Shown here in pieces: positions 54,234 through 63,483 of a stretch of 64,000 nucleotides of DNA. Source of the stretch: Alicyclobacillus suci (GTDB taxonomy: Bacteria > Bacillota > Bacilli > Alicyclobacillales > Alicyclobacillaceae). Every line of letters starts with the position of its first letter. Position 1 is the first letter of the stretch. The notes beneath the pieces were generated by a model. That model was not told the DNA's origin, did not search any database, and saw only the letters and a program-made list of their open reading frames with translations. The stretch covers positions 124,001 through 188,000 of the forward strand of contig NZ_JAFMTW010000001.1 of assembly GCF_017329615.1 (NCBI RefSeq). Direction: 5' to 3'. The position numbers and the translations under genes are program-made.

Positions 54234-54252
54234 CTCCCAAAACGAGGCGACA

Positions 54253-55131
54253 TCATGCTCCCCGAAGTGTATCGACAATCCGATTTATCGTCTCTCGCCG
54301 GCCACTCGCGACAATATTGCGAGTTTCCAAACTGTAATCCCGGCCATCGAGATCTTGTATTACACCGCCCGCTTCGCGGATGAGTAAGACACCCGCAGCA
54401 ACGTCCCACGCGTTCAATTCATACTCCCAGAACACATCAATCCGTCCGGCGGCCACATAGGCCATATGTAAGGCAGCCGCGCCAAGTGCGCGCAGGCTTT
54501 TGGCCTGAAGCACCAGTTGTGTCGCCCGCTGCATCAGCGTTTCACGCGCCACATGCCGCATCGGCAACCCCGTCGCCATGACCGCATAGTCAATCTTTGT
54601 CACCTCTGACACCGACAAGTGCATGCCCGGGCGCGGCTGCTTGGGGTCTTGTAACCAACGAACGACATCGGCGCGCGTGGCAAGATGCGCACCGCACCCG
54701 ATTTCACCATAGAACACTTCTTCCCGAAATGGGTCGTAAATCACGCCAACCTGCAGTTGTCCCGACGCTGCAAAGGCAATCGACACCACCGACAGTGGAA
54801 TGGCATTGACGTAGTTGGTCGTACCGTCGAGGGGGTCGACAATCCAAAGCGCCGATGCCTGTGAAACGGCCTGAGTTGCGCGCTCCGAGGCCTCACGCCC
54901 CGGTTCCACCGCCTCTTCACCAAGCACCTGATGACTTGGGAACGCCCGCTTGATGCGCGTTCGGATGAGTTGCTCACAGTAGGGATCGACATCAGTGACG
55001 AGATCGGATATGGACGATTTTGTCTTGACGACCAACTCTGTGGCGAATCTCGATTTAAAATAATCACCGGCCTCAATGGCCGCTTCGAGCGACGTCACGA
55101 GGACGGCTTGCAAATCCAAGGTTTCGTTCAT
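54253..55131 (-). CDS. inositol-monophosphatase family phosphatase
   Basis: 292 aa. Metal site motifs: VLGEEAVEPG (Glu), WIVDPLDGTTNYVNAIP (DPLDGT) and AWDVAAGVLLIREAGG (WDxAAG). The family covers inositol-1-phosphatase, CysQ and fructose-bisphosphatase-like enzymes; SuhB-type is likeliest. The stop is followed by pncB with a small overlap, so they probably share a transcript. Confidence 0.9.
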   Translation of the reverse strand: MNETLDLQAVLVTSLEAAIEAGDYFKSRFATELVVKTKSSISDLVTDVDPYCEQLIRTRIKRAFPSHQVLGEEAVEPGREASERATQAVSQASALWIVDPLDGTTNYVNAIPLSVVSIAFAASGQLQVGVIYDPFREEVFYGEIGCGAHLATRADVVRWLQDPKQPRPGMHLSVSEVTKIDYAVMATGLPMRHVARETLMQRATQLVLQAKSLRALGAAALHMAYVAAGRIDVFWEYELNAWDVAAGVLLIREAGGVIQDLDGRDYSLETRNIVASGRRETINRIVDTLRGA

Positions 55132-55182
55132 CTTCGCTTCATTCCTTTCATTGCCACAACAGCGAATGGCGCCGTGCGCCCA

Positions 55183-57588
55183 CTACACCAACCGAAATGC
55201 GACATTGCTGATATCGAGCAACAGCTTATCGACACTGGCATAACCGAGGATGTCATCGTCGAACAAAAAATGCACTGTCTGGATGTCTTCGAGACGCAAC
55301 ACGACATCTCCTGTCACTACCACACCGCCGACTGCTACGCCCAAAGGCAACTGTTTTGCACTGGGAAACACACTCGGTCGCTGATGTGGTTCCCGCCCGG
55401 TAAAGTAAAGTGCCACATCAGCTGTAGCGGGATTGTCCAGCTTGAGTTCCAGTGCGCCATCCCGACTTTGAGACGCCGGCATCAACGTAACAGACACGGC
55501 GAGGACCGCCTCATAATCATCCCCGAACGCCTTGTAGGCGTTTGTCACCTCGACCCCGGTAATCAGCGCCTTGTACTGGTCTCCCTGAATTGCGCCCGCT
55601 TGCCCGAACAAGATAGGCACCGGAGTTTGTGGCGTCTGCAGATAGTGACCAAACCACGCGGCAATCCGCGATAATTCGTCAGCCCGGTGCCGCGGCTCGC
55701 GAATTCCATGTCCCTCGCGCGGATAATGGACGTACTCGACGGTCTTACCTGCTTCCAACAGCGCGTTATACATCTCTTTCGAATTGGCCGGAAATGTGTT
55801 GTCGTCGTCATCTCCGTGAATAATTAACACCGGCGTGTTGATGTTTTGTACGTAGCGCGCGGGTGAGCGCTCCAGATAAAGCGCCTCGTTCTCCCAATAG
55901 CGCCCGAGATACATCACTTCCCAAACACGCTGCGTCGAACAACCGAAATCGGTCAACAAGTTCCAGATGCCAAACTCCGAAACCGCCGCTTGAAAGCGGT
56001 GGTCGTGACCGATGATCCAATTGGTCATATACCCGCCGTAGCTGCCACCCGTCAGGCCCAACCTCGCTTCATCGACCCAACCAGTGCGTAAGACCGCGTC
56101 GACACCGGTCATAATATCCTGATAATCTCCCCCGCCCAAATCCATGGCGTTGGCTTGAATGTACGCCTGGCCATAACCAATCCCGCCGCGATAGTTTGGA
56201 CAAAACACAGCGTACCCAAGGCTCCCCAGCCAATGGACGTTCAGGTAGTTGGAAAACGCCATCGTCGCATGCCACGCGGGCCCGCCGTGAATATCGACAA
56301 GCATCGGATAAGGACCAGGCCCAGCCACATCCGGATTCGGCAAAGACAGCACACCTTCCATTTCCCGACCGTCAAAAGATATCCAAGTAAACGGTTGGAC
56401 ACGTGCCCGCGGCAAATCTTGATAAGGCGCATGAAGCTTCGTCCACTGAACGCCATCATGGGTTCCGCTTTCTTGCAAATTCAAAACAAATACTTCATGC
56501 GGCCTATCCGCCGTCTCGGCCAGATAACCCACTGCCGCCGTTTTTGCCGCGACAGAGAACTCACCGACAACCGACGTCTTGCCACTCACAAATCGGTACC
56601 GCCATCTTCCACCAACCTCTTTTTCCGGAATAAATTGGACAAGCGACGCGTACAACCCACGCTCGACAGTCGCGACCAACGAGCCATCCATAAGCCACTG
56701 CACATCCTGTACATCGCCGACAAAGTCCAGACTTTGTGTGAGATTGTACACTTGCCCCGACCGCCTATCGACAAGCCACAAATCCGATTGAGCATGTTCG
56801 GCCCAGTCCCCGCGCGGTGCCACAAACGCGACCACGTCGCCAGTTGGCGCGATGGCTGGTTGCACACAGGCACCTTTGCGGGACACCAGCGCTTGTGCCT
56901 GATAATCTCCATCTTCAACCGCCGACAGGCACCATATATCACAATCGTCGAGATCATTCGTCAAGCCCGTATAATTCGTTACAAACACCAAGGTCTCGTC
57001 GGTCGATCCCGCTGCCAATTGCATCAACCCGTAATCGCGCTGATACATCGTTGTCACCGAAAAATCGTCAAGTGAGACACGACAGATACGCCGTGGCAAC
57101 TGGTTTCGCTCTTCGTGCGTCACATCTCGCATATCCTCTTCGGCAGACGTGCGCAAATATTTTTCGTATGCCGTCTCTTCGACGTCAACAATGACGTAGA
57201 TACAACTGCCATCGGCGCTAAACACATAATCGTAAACGTTCCCCAAACTTTCTGCAGCGAGAAATGCTTCGCCACCCGCTACGGGCAAAACGTACAACTG
57301 CTGTTCTGGCGCGTGGTCGTTATCATCCGAAGCGCTTCTCTTCCGATCACTGATGAACGCCAACCACTTGCCGTCAGGGCTAAACTGCGGGTATGTATCT
57401 TTACTGTCCCCTCGCGTCAGTTGAATAGGCGCACCATCACGTGTGACAGACCACAACTTATAGCGATACTTTCCTTCCTCTTCGTCGAGTGTACGCAGGC
57501 TGTACACCGCTACTGTCGCATCCGGCGACATCGCAATTCCCTCCGGAATTTGCAAGGACAATAACGTTTCAATAGACCAACCGCGCAC
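55183..57588 (-). CDS. S9-family acylaminoacyl/prolyl oligopeptidase
   Basis: About 801 aa. An N-terminal beta-propeller with repeats (YPQFSPDGKWLAFIS), then an alpha/beta hydrolase domain. The triad is Ser in TGGSYGGYMTN, Asp in HGDDDDNTFP and His in REGHGIREP. It cleaves short peptides or acylated amino acids. Unusual is the C-terminal addition of about 140 residues after the hydrolase (from about QTPVPILFGQ). GTG at 57588 behind GAGGTGA; an upstream start at 57639 is weak. Confidence 0.88.
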   Translation of the reverse strand: MRGWSIETLLSLQIPEGIAMSPDATVAVYSLRTLDEEEGKYRYKLWSVTRDGAPIQLTRGDSKDTYPQFSPDGKWLAFISDRKRSASDDNDHAPEQQLYVLPVAGGEAFLAAESLGNVYDYVFSADGSCIYVIVDVEETAYEKYLRTSAEEDMRDVTHEERNQLPRRICRVSLDDFSVTTMYQRDYGLMQLAAGSTDETLVFVTNYTGLTNDLDDCDIWCLSAVEDGDYQAQALVSRKGACVQPAIAPTGDVVAFVAPRGDWAEHAQSDLWLVDRRSGQVYNLTQSLDFVGDVQDVQWLMDGSLVATVERGLYASLVQFIPEKEVGGRWRYRFVSGKTSVVGEFSVAAKTAAVGYLAETADRPHEVFVLNLQESGTHDGVQWTKLHAPYQDLPRARVQPFTWISFDGREMEGVLSLPNPDVAGPGPYPMLVDIHGGPAWHATMAFSNYLNVHWLGSLGYAVFCPNYRGGIGYGQAYIQANAMDLGGGDYQDIMTGVDAVLRTGWVDEARLGLTGGSYGGYMTNWIIGHDHRFQAAVSEFGIWNLLTDFGCSTQRVWEVMYLGRYWENEALYLERSPARYVQNINTPVLIIHGDDDDNTFPANSKEMYNALLEAGKTVEYVHYPREGHGIREPRHRADELSRIAAWFGHYLQTPQTPVPILFGQAGAIQGDQYKALITGVEVTNAYKAFGDDYEAVLAVSVTLMPASQSRDGALELKLDNPATADVALYFTGREPHQRPSVFPSAKQLPLGVAVGGVVVTGDVVLRLEDIQTVHFLFDDDILGYASVDKLLLDISNVAFRLV

Positions 57589-57729
57589 GCACATCACCTC
57601 ATCTTGTTCCACTCTACATGAGCACCACCCGACACACAAGCGTATGCAAGCAGTAAGAAACTGCTAAAATAGAATCCAGTATTAGGAATTCGTCTGTCCA
57701 ATCCATCTGCCCCACCAAGGAGGATGCTT

Positions 57730-59256
57730 ATGTCACCATTTCAACACCGAACGGTTCACGACTCCCTAGGCACACTGCAGATTCCAGCAGATGCGTATTA
57801 TGGAGCGCAAACCGCGCGGGCTATCGAAAATTTCCCAATCAGTGGTCTCCACCTACACCATTCGTTTATTCGCGCCCAGGCCATTATCAAGTGGGCCGCT
57901 GCAAAAGCACATAAAGACCTCGGGGCCCTTCCGGCGGCCAAAGCGGATGCCATCTGCGCCGCCGCCGAAGAGGTCATCGAAGGCCGCTATCGCGAATGGT
58001 TCCAAGTCGACGTCTATCAAGCTGGGGCAGGTACATCCCAAAATATGAACGTCAACGAGGTTATCGCCAGCCGCGCCGCTGAATTGTTGGGCGGGACACG
58101 TGGAGACACGTCATTGGTGCACCCCAATGACGACGTCAACAAATCGCAGTCGACAAACGACACGTTTCATATCGCGATGAACATTGCAGGGATGGAGATG
58201 TTGGCACACCAACTCGATCCCGCCCTCGCCGCACTGGAAGACGCACTGGGCGCTAAGCAATCGGAATTTCAGCATGTGGTTAAATCGGGGCGAACGCATC
58301 TGCAAGACGCGGTCCCACTGTACCTTGGAGATGAATTTGGTGCCTACGCGGAAAACATTCGGCGCCATCGCGTCTGGCTCGAACAGAGTGCCAGCAATCT
58401 CTTGGCGATTGGTATGGGAGGGAACGCTATTGGCACAGGTGTAAACACACCACCAGGGTTCGCCGACAAAGCGACAGCTTATATTGCCGCATATACCGAA
58501 CTGGCCTTCCACCGGCCGTCGAATCCCTTCACGTTCAATCAAAACCCGGACGAAATCGTACTGGTCTCTGGCGTACTTCGCAACATCGCACAGGTTTTAG
58601 CGAGAATCGCCAACGATTTGCGCCTGCTTGCCTCCGGTCCCCGTACAGGATTCGCGGAAATTCAATTGCCCGCAGTTCAACCAGGTTCATCGATTATGCC
58701 AGGGAAGATAAACCCTGTGATGGCGGAAATGCTCAATATGGTGGCCTTCCAGGTGATTGGCTGCGACACGACGGTCGCCCAGGCTAGCGCCGCCGGACAG
58801 TTGGAACTAAACGTGATGATGCCCGTGATGGCGGCCAACTTTTTGCACAGTATTCATATTCTCAGCAGCAGTGTACGAACCTTTACAGAACGTTGTATCC
58901 GGGGAATTAAAGCGAATGAAGCGCGATGCCTGTGGTACGCGGAAAACTCATTGTCGTTAGCAACAGCCATGAATGTAGAACTGGGATATGACCGCGCCGC
59001 TGAAGTGGTCAAATACGCACTCGCGCACGACACGTCACTGCGGGAAGCTGGTGCGGCCATCGGCGTAGACGCCGACCTGTTGGCAAAAGCCCTCGACGTG
59101 GAGCGGATTGCGCGAGTGGCAAATGATTTGGCACACCCTGACTACGCGCATCATCCATCCATAAGCAAGGGTGCCCACTCAGTTGAAACAACCGACTCGG
59201 CAACGCGCAAAACTGCACCAAAACCGCAGGGCAAACCGTTTGAGTCGGCCGATTGA
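57730..59256 (+). CDS. aspartase/class II fumarase family lyase
   Basis: 508 aa. Signature GSSIMPGKINPVMAEMLN, and TSQNMNVNEVIASRA, VKSGRTHLQDAVP and QLELNVMMPVMAANF. The residues after the signature (INPVMAE, GQLELN) resemble aspartases such as AnsB more than FumC, so aspartate ammonia-lyase is the first guess, with fumarate hydratase as alternative. The last 25 residues are a polar tail not typical of the family. ATG at 57730 behind AAGGAGG. Confidence 0.82.
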   Translation: MSPFQHRTVHDSLGTLQIPADAYYGAQTARAIENFPISGLHLHHSFIRAQAIIKWAAAKAHKDLGALPAAKADAICAAAEEVIEGRYREWFQVDVYQAGAGTSQNMNVNEVIASRAAELLGGTRGDTSLVHPNDDVNKSQSTNDTFHIAMNIAGMEMLAHQLDPALAALEDALGAKQSEFQHVVKSGRTHLQDAVPLYLGDEFGAYAENIRRHRVWLEQSASNLLAIGMGGNAIGTGVNTPPGFADKATAYIAAYTELAFHRPSNPFTFNQNPDEIVLVSGVLRNIAQVLARIANDLRLLASGPRTGFAEIQLPAVQPGSSIMPGKINPVMAEMLNMVAFQVIGCDTTVAQASAAGQLELNVMMPVMAANFLHSIHILSSSVRTFTERCIRGIKANEARCLWYAENSLSLATAMNVELGYDRAAEVVKYALAHDTSLREAGAAIGVDADLLAKALDVERIARVANDLAHPDYAHHPSISKGAHSVETTDSATRKTAPKPQGKPFESAD

Positions 59257-59310
59257 CGCGCGAAGCGACGCGAGCACGAGTTCCACTGCCACGTCAGGCG
59301 GCGGTGTGAC

Positions 59311-59709
59311 TTATTCGTCTTTAAAGTGGTGCCAATCGAGCTTGGAATCCTTTAACAACTCGTCAAATGACACCTCTTCGTCGTCTTCTGGATCAAACAG
59401 CTCGGCAAACGACAAATCTGGATTGTCCTCCAGACGTTCTTTCGCCGTGCGCGACGTCTTCGCCCTTCGCTTTGCTTTGGCGGGCGCCTCTTTGACTGCT
59501 GCAGCCGTTTCTTCAAGCTGCGCCTTGAGCTCTGTCAACTTGGTGGCCACTTTGTCACCGATGCTCTCACCGACGTGAAAAGCCTCTTCTTTCGGCTTTT
59601 CCTTCGGTGCCTTCTTCGGCTTATCAACGACGATATCCATCGCATACTCCGGTTTGTCAAAGACGTCTTGTTCCGTCTTGTTGCGCTTCTGCTTCGACTT
59701 CTTGCTCAC
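59311..59709 (-). CDS. DUF3886-like (YqkK-type) acidic/basic protein
   Basis: 132 aa, very charged. Lys-rich N-terminus, an Ala/Lys-rich helix in the middle, then two acidic SFAEL/SFDEL modules ending SFDELLKDSKLDWHHFKDE. The last module resembles the end of Bacillus YqkK (DUF3886). Function unknown. GTG at 59709 overlaps the previous stop (GTGA), so the gene is translationally coupled with its upstream neighbour. Confidence 0.62.
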   Translation of the reverse strand: MSKKSKQKRNKTEQDVFDKPEYAMDIVVDKPKKAPKEKPKEEAFHVGESIGDKVATKLTELKAQLEETAAAVKEAPAKAKRRAKTSRTAKERLEDNPDLSFAELFDPEDDEEVSFDELLKDSKLDWHHFKDE

Positions 59710-60041
59710 AGATTCTCGCCATCCTTCTTTGCACCCGCACTTGCCAACCAAGCGCGCAAATACGCTTTCTCGTCATCCACCAAAGCGGGATGCGCATGTA
59801 AATACATACGAAGAATCTCATCTTCGTAACTAGGATCTTCCTTAGAAACCGAAGGCTTGCCAACCTCTGACGTGAGGCGACGGTCATATAAAATGTTCCA
59901 TTCCTCCGCGCCATCCTCGACGGTCCGCTGCAAAACTTGCATATAAATTCCGTCGTCTTCTGTACCCTCTTGCTGAAGGTACATAATCATTTCGTAATCT
60001 TCGAAGCGGTGAACCCAATCCAATTGGTCAAACGAACGCAT
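59706..60041 (-). CDS. hypothetical protein in operon with the DUF3886-like gene
   Basis: 111 aa behind AGGAGCAGGGAAT. It begins MRSFDQLDWVHRFEDYEMIM and ends DDEKAYLRAWLASAG; no family recognised. The composition is soluble and acidic. A stop/start overlap of four bases joins it to the next gene. Confidence 0.65.
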   Translation of the reverse strand: MRSFDQLDWVHRFEDYEMIMYLQQEGTEDDGIYMQVLQRTVEDGAEEWNILYDRRLTSEVGKPSVSKEDPSYEDEILRMYLHAHPALVDDEKAYLRAWLASAGAKKDGENL

Positions 60042-60203
60042 ATTCCCTGCTCCTTGTCGATTCGTCTCCACTTGCGCCACAGTATAGCACAATCCACTGC
60101 GTTTCCGTACCAAACTCACAGTGCAGCTCACTTATCGTTTTGTTAAAATGGCGGTAGCCTAGTTACATAGCAGTCCATCCATGCAACAGAGGGGGCGGGT
60201 CAG

Positions 60204-60284
60204 ATGCGTCAATTTTTTTGGGTCTTATTTTTCGTAGCACTCGTCATCGTCGCCATTGAGACCTTTATACCGCGCAGCGTCTGA
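60204..60284 (+). CDS. 26-residue single-span membrane peptide
   Basis: ATG at 60204 behind AGAGGGGGCGGG. One hydrophobic helix (FFWVLFFVALVIVAIETF) and a short basic end (PRSV). Followed by a strong terminator, which supports expression. Function unknown. Confidence 0.5.
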   Translation: MRQFFWVLFFVALVIVAIETFIPRSV

Positions 60285-60333
60285 AAAACCAGGCAAGACG
60301 CAGATGCCCAACATGGTCTCACAACACGCCATC

Positions 60334-60366
60334 AAACAGCGGCACGAAATATACGTGCCGCTGTTT
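60334..60366. terminator. bidirectional terminator before etfA
   Basis: AAACAGCGGCAC and GTGCCGCTGTTT pair perfectly around a 9-base loop. It separates the small plus-strand peptide gene from the convergent fadR-etfB-etfA operon. Confidence 0.85.
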
Positions 60367-60395
60367 GTCGCTTCTTCGCGAGCGCACGGAAACGC

Positions 60396-61373
60396 TTACT
60401 GCGACACCATGACTTTTTTGAACTCAGCAGTCAACTGCGGAACCACCTCAAACAGATCTCCAACGATGCCATAATCGGCCACTTGGAAAATTGGCGCTTC
60501 CGGATCTTTATTAATCGCCACAATCACCTTCGAATTCGACATTCCAGCCAAATGCTGTATCGCTCCAGAAATGCCGCACGCAATATATAAATCAGGCGTC
60601 ACCACCTTGCCTGTCTGGCCAATCTGCAAAGCGTAGTCACAGTAGCCCGCGTCACATGCACCACGTGATGCGCCCACAGCCGCACCCAGTACCTCCGCCA
60701 ATTCGTACAAAACAGAAAAACCTGCTTCCGATTTGACACCACGTCCGCCGGAGACGATGATTTTCGCCTCTGTGAGATCTACCGCGCCACTCGCTTTGCG
60801 AACCACCTCGCGCACGACTGTCGATAAATCTGCATCCTCCACTGTCACGTTCACAGTGTGAGTATTCACCGTCTTTGGCGCACCGTCGTACGGCGCTAGG
60901 TTATTAGGACGAACCGTGATGACATACGGTTCAGACGTCGCCACCACCTTTGTGAACGCCTTTCCAGCATAAATGGGGCGAATAAACGTCGGTGTCTCTG
61001 TATCTGTTTCAACATCTGTAATATCGGATATCTGCCCCAATCCAAGCCGCATTGCAACAGCCGGTGCCAAATCCTTGCCCACAGCCGAATGCGCAAATAG
61101 GATGACTTGCGGCTGAACTTGCTGAATCACTTCGATGACGGCCTTGCGATACAGAGAGGGCGTATAGTTTCCAAAATGCGCATCATCCATCACCCATACA
61201 TCGTCCGCTCCAGCCACACCAAAATCGGGCAAATCCAACAGATGGCCAATCACTGCGACATGAACGGTCCCACCTTGTGCCAATCGGTTTGCAACCCCAA
61301 GCATTTCATTCGTCACATTGCGCAGTGCCCCGTTACGTACATCGGCGACAACCAGAATATTCTTTCCCATCAT
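60396..61373 (-). CDS. etfA: electron transfer flavoprotein alpha subunit
   Basis: 325 aa. The FAD domain of the C-terminal half is complete: [42 protein letters not shown] and [14 protein letters not shown], then [16 protein letters not shown]. With EtfB it carries electrons from acyl-CoA dehydrogenases (FadE, 6.5 kb) to the quinone pool. ATG at 61373 follows GGGGGG; an in-frame ATG at 61391 overlaps the etfB stop. Confidence 0.94.
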   Translation of the reverse strand: MMGKNILVVADVRNGALRNVTNEMLGVANRLAQGGTVHVAVIGHLLDLPDFGVAGADDVWVMDDAHFGNYTPSLYRKAVIEVIQQVQPQVILFAHSAVGKDLAPAVAMRLGLGQISDITDVETDTETPTFIRPIYAGKAFTKVVATSEPYVITVRPNNLAPYDGAPKTVNTHTVNVTVEDADLSTVVREVVRKASGAVDLTEAKIIVSGGRGVKSEAGFSVLYELAEVLGAAVGASRGACDAGYCDYALQIGQTGKVVTPDLYIACGISGAIQHLAGMSNSKVIVAINKDPEAPIFQVADYGIVGDLFEVVPQLTAEFKKVMVSQ

Positions 61374-61387
61374 GCTCCCCCCAGTGC

Positions 61388-62158
61388 TCATTCAATGACC
61401 TTATCCACTGTGCGCAAACAACGAACCAGTTCTTGTACCTGTTCCGACAAGTCCCCAGTCAAAATTCGTCCAGCTTCTTTCACCTGCGGTAAAAACCGCT
61501 GGACAATCTTAGTCTTCGGTGCAATGTCGCCTTCAGCCAGTCCCAAATCAGCTAGAGACATCCTCGTAAGCGGTTTCTTCCCCGCGCGGCGAATGCCTAT
61601 CAACGAAGGGTAACGCGGGTCATTCAACCCCTGTTGTGCGGTCACGACCAGTGGCAAGCGTCCGGCAACCACTTCCTCATCACCCTGCGCATCGCGATGA
61701 CCGACGACCTCGTCGCCGTTTATCTCAAGTTTTGTCACGGTCGAAATATGAGCCCAATCCAACAATTCAGCAACGCGCACCGCCACCTGACTTGACCCAT
61801 CGTCGACTGCCTGGTTGCCCGCGAGGATGAGGTCGTACTGCCCCTTTTTCGCAATGGCCGCAAGGGCTTGCGCAACAGTGAACTCATCACCGAAGAGCGC
61901 TTCATCAGCAGCTAAAATGGCCTCGTCCGCCCCCATCGCAAGCGCTGTCCGCAGCGCCTCCTCCGCCCGTTCCGGTCCAACCGTGGCGACTGTCACCTGT
62001 GCGTCACTCGCCTCTTTGATGCGAATCGCTTCCTCAATGGCATATTCATCGTATGGATTAATGACAAATCGCACACCATCTTCTTTCACCTGTCCGTCGA
62101 CGATGGCGATACGCTCTTCTGTGTCAAAGGTTTGTTTGATGAGCACTAAGATATTCAC
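61388..62158 (-). CDS. etfB: electron transfer flavoprotein beta subunit
   Basis: 256 aa. NILVLIKQTFDTEERI, FVINPYDEYAIEEAIRIKE, AGNQAVDDGSSQVAVRVAE and YPSLIGIRRAGKKP match EtfB. GTG at 62158, two bases after the fadR stop and behind GAGGAGG. It forms the ETF heterodimer with EtfA; same operon as fadR. Confidence 0.94.
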   Translation of the reverse strand: MNILVLIKQTFDTEERIAIVDGQVKEDGVRFVINPYDEYAIEEAIRIKEASDAQVTVATVGPERAEEALRTALAMGADEAILAADEALFGDEFTVAQALAAIAKKGQYDLILAGNQAVDDGSSQVAVRVAELLDWAHISTVTKLEINGDEVVGHRDAQGDEEVVAGRLPLVVTAQQGLNDPRYPSLIGIRRAGKKPLTRMSLADLGLAEGDIAPKTKIVQRFLPQVKEAGRILTGDLSEQVQELVRCLRTVDKVIE

Positions 62159-62160
62159 AA

Positions 62161-62778
62161 TCACACTTCCTCCTCTACCTGTTCGCGCAAAGAGATGCCA
62201 TAGCACAGCACACGCACGATATCCGGCGCAAGTGCACCCAAATCGTACTTGCTGCCAGACAATACCCAGGCGGTTACGGTTTCATCCAGAGTGCCAAAAA
62301 TCATCCGCCGTGCAATCCGATGACCGACCTCCTGATTAAACACGCCTGCCTGTATGCCTTCATCGATAACGTCGTCCAACAAGTGATAAAACGGCTTCAT
62401 AATCTCCCCGATTTGCCGTCGCATCTCAGCATCAACTTGCCGCAAATGCACCTGCGTCACCATTGCCAGCTCGGCATCTCGCCCCAAACCACCCAGGTAA
62501 ACCTCGACGATGCGCCGCAGCTTCGCAATAGCCCCGCGCTCCTTTAAAAGCGCCTGCCGGAGTTGGTGGACAACTTCGCCGATGCTCTCACGCAAAATGG
62601 AAAGCAACAAATCCTCTTTGTTTTTAAAGTAGAGATACACTGTACCATCCGCTACCCCGGCGGCACGGGCAATTCGACTGATCTGCGCGTGATGATAACC
62701 TGTTTCTGCAATCACCTGAATGGCAGCTCGCAAAATCGCATCGCGCTTCGCACTGTCCCGACGTGTCCCGATAGCCAT
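62161..62778 (-). CDS. fadR: fatty-acid regulator, TetR family
   Basis: 205 aa. AAIQVIAETGYHHAQ, SRIARAAGVADGTVYLYFKN and KEDLLLSIL are nearly the HTH of Bacillus FadR (YsiA). The C-terminal domain also agrees (RRMIFGTLDETVTAWVL, KYDLGAL). It represses beta-oxidation genes and is released by long-chain acyl-CoA. As in Bacillus it precedes etfB-etfA. A FadR-type palindrome overlaps its 5' region. Start is ATG 62778 or 62808; the latter lies inside the operator. Confidence 0.92.
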   Translation of the reverse strand: MAIGTRRDSAKRDAILRAAIQVIAETGYHHAQISRIARAAGVADGTVYLYFKNKEDLLLSILRESIGEVVHQLRQALLKERGAIAKLRRIVEVYLGGLGRDAELAMVTQVHLRQVDAEMRRQIGEIMKPFYHLLDDVIDEGIQAGVFNQEVGHRIARRMIFGTLDETVTAWVLSGSKYDLGALAPDIVRVLCYGISLREQVEEEV

Positions 62779-62789
62779 CCCCCCAAAAA

Positions 62790-62807
62790 TGAATGAATAG
62801 TCATTCA
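62790..62807. promoter_or_regulatory. FadR-type operator before fadR-etfB-etfA
   Basis: TGAATGAATAGTCATTCA has perfect 7-bp arms (TGAATGA / TCATTCA). It corresponds to the Bacillus FadR box (TGAATGA-N4-TCATTCA). The operon is therefore autoregulated. Confidence 0.85.
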
Positions 62808-62915
62808 CTTTTAAAAAAGTCTATGCTTACTTGCAGCTTATGTCAAGCGCTTACATATTGATGTCAGTCGACCGCAAGGCACGTCACTGCCGCGACGACT
62901 GGACCAAGCCAAGAC

Positions 62916-62943
62916 GAAAAATCCCGCCTGATAATGGCGGGCT
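62916..62943 (-). terminator. terminator after the TlpA-like gene
   Basis: On the minus strand GCCCGCC, a 7-base loop, GGCGGGATTTTT. Confidence 0.85.
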
Positions 62944-62964
62944 TACACGTGTAGGGCGTATTAT

Positions 62965-63408
62965 CTAGCGGATACCCAATGCCTCACGCACCTTCGGTTC
63001 TACTTTCTGAAAACCTTTGTCTCCAGCCGTCCGGAACAATAGTTTTCCATCGCGGCCAAAGATAAAAAATGCCGGTGTGAACTCGTTTTGGAATGCTTGC
63101 GCGATGGCAACTTGATTATCGACAGCACACGGCTGCGTGATACGATATTTCTCCACGTCCGCTCGAATCCGCGCGATGTCGGTGTCTTCTTCCATGCGCG
63201 GCATGTGGACAGCCACAGTTTGTAAACCCTGATCCGCATATTCGTCGCGAATCCGCAGAACATCCGCCATCGTCTCATGGCAGATATGGCAGGACACTGC
63301 CCAGAAATGTACAAACGTCACGTTGCCATCTTCGAGTTTCGGTTCGCCATTGAACCACTCCGTGGCCCCCACCAGTGCCGGCATATCGGAACCCAACCGC
63401 ATTGGCAT
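62965..63408 (-). CDS. TlpA/ResA-like thioredoxin-fold protein
   Basis: 147 aa. The redox motif is CHIC in FWAVSCHICHETMAD (residues about 41-44), and the cis-Pro loop is EFTPAFFIF. GDKGFQK is a typical late segment. No signal peptide or anchor is visible, so it is probably cytoplasmic. It follows the peroxiredoxin gene and may reduce it, which is inference. ATG at 63408 behind GGAGGTGA. Confidence 0.85.
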   Translation of the reverse strand: MPMRLGSDMPALVGATEWFNGEPKLEDGNVTFVHFWAVSCHICHETMADVLRIRDEYADQGLQTVAVHMPRMEEDTDIARIRADVEKYRITQPCAVDNQVAIAQAFQNEFTPAFFIFGRDGKLLFRTAGDKGFQKVEPKVREALGIR

Positions 63409-63430
63409 ACCTGTTCACCTCCGAATTGAT

Positions 63431-63461
63431 AAAAATCCCCGCGCACCAGTTGCACGCGGAG
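63431..63461 (-). terminator. terminator after the peroxiredoxin gene
   Basis: On the minus strand TCCGCGTGCA and GCGCGGGGATTTTT pair, giving a stem with a T run. Confidence 0.8.
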
Positions 63462-63483
63462 ATGTCAATATCGTCTATGAAAC

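Noticed and set aside
57730..59256. Definite fumarase (fumC)
   Set aside because: The signature region is followed by residues more like aspartase; the substrate is left open.
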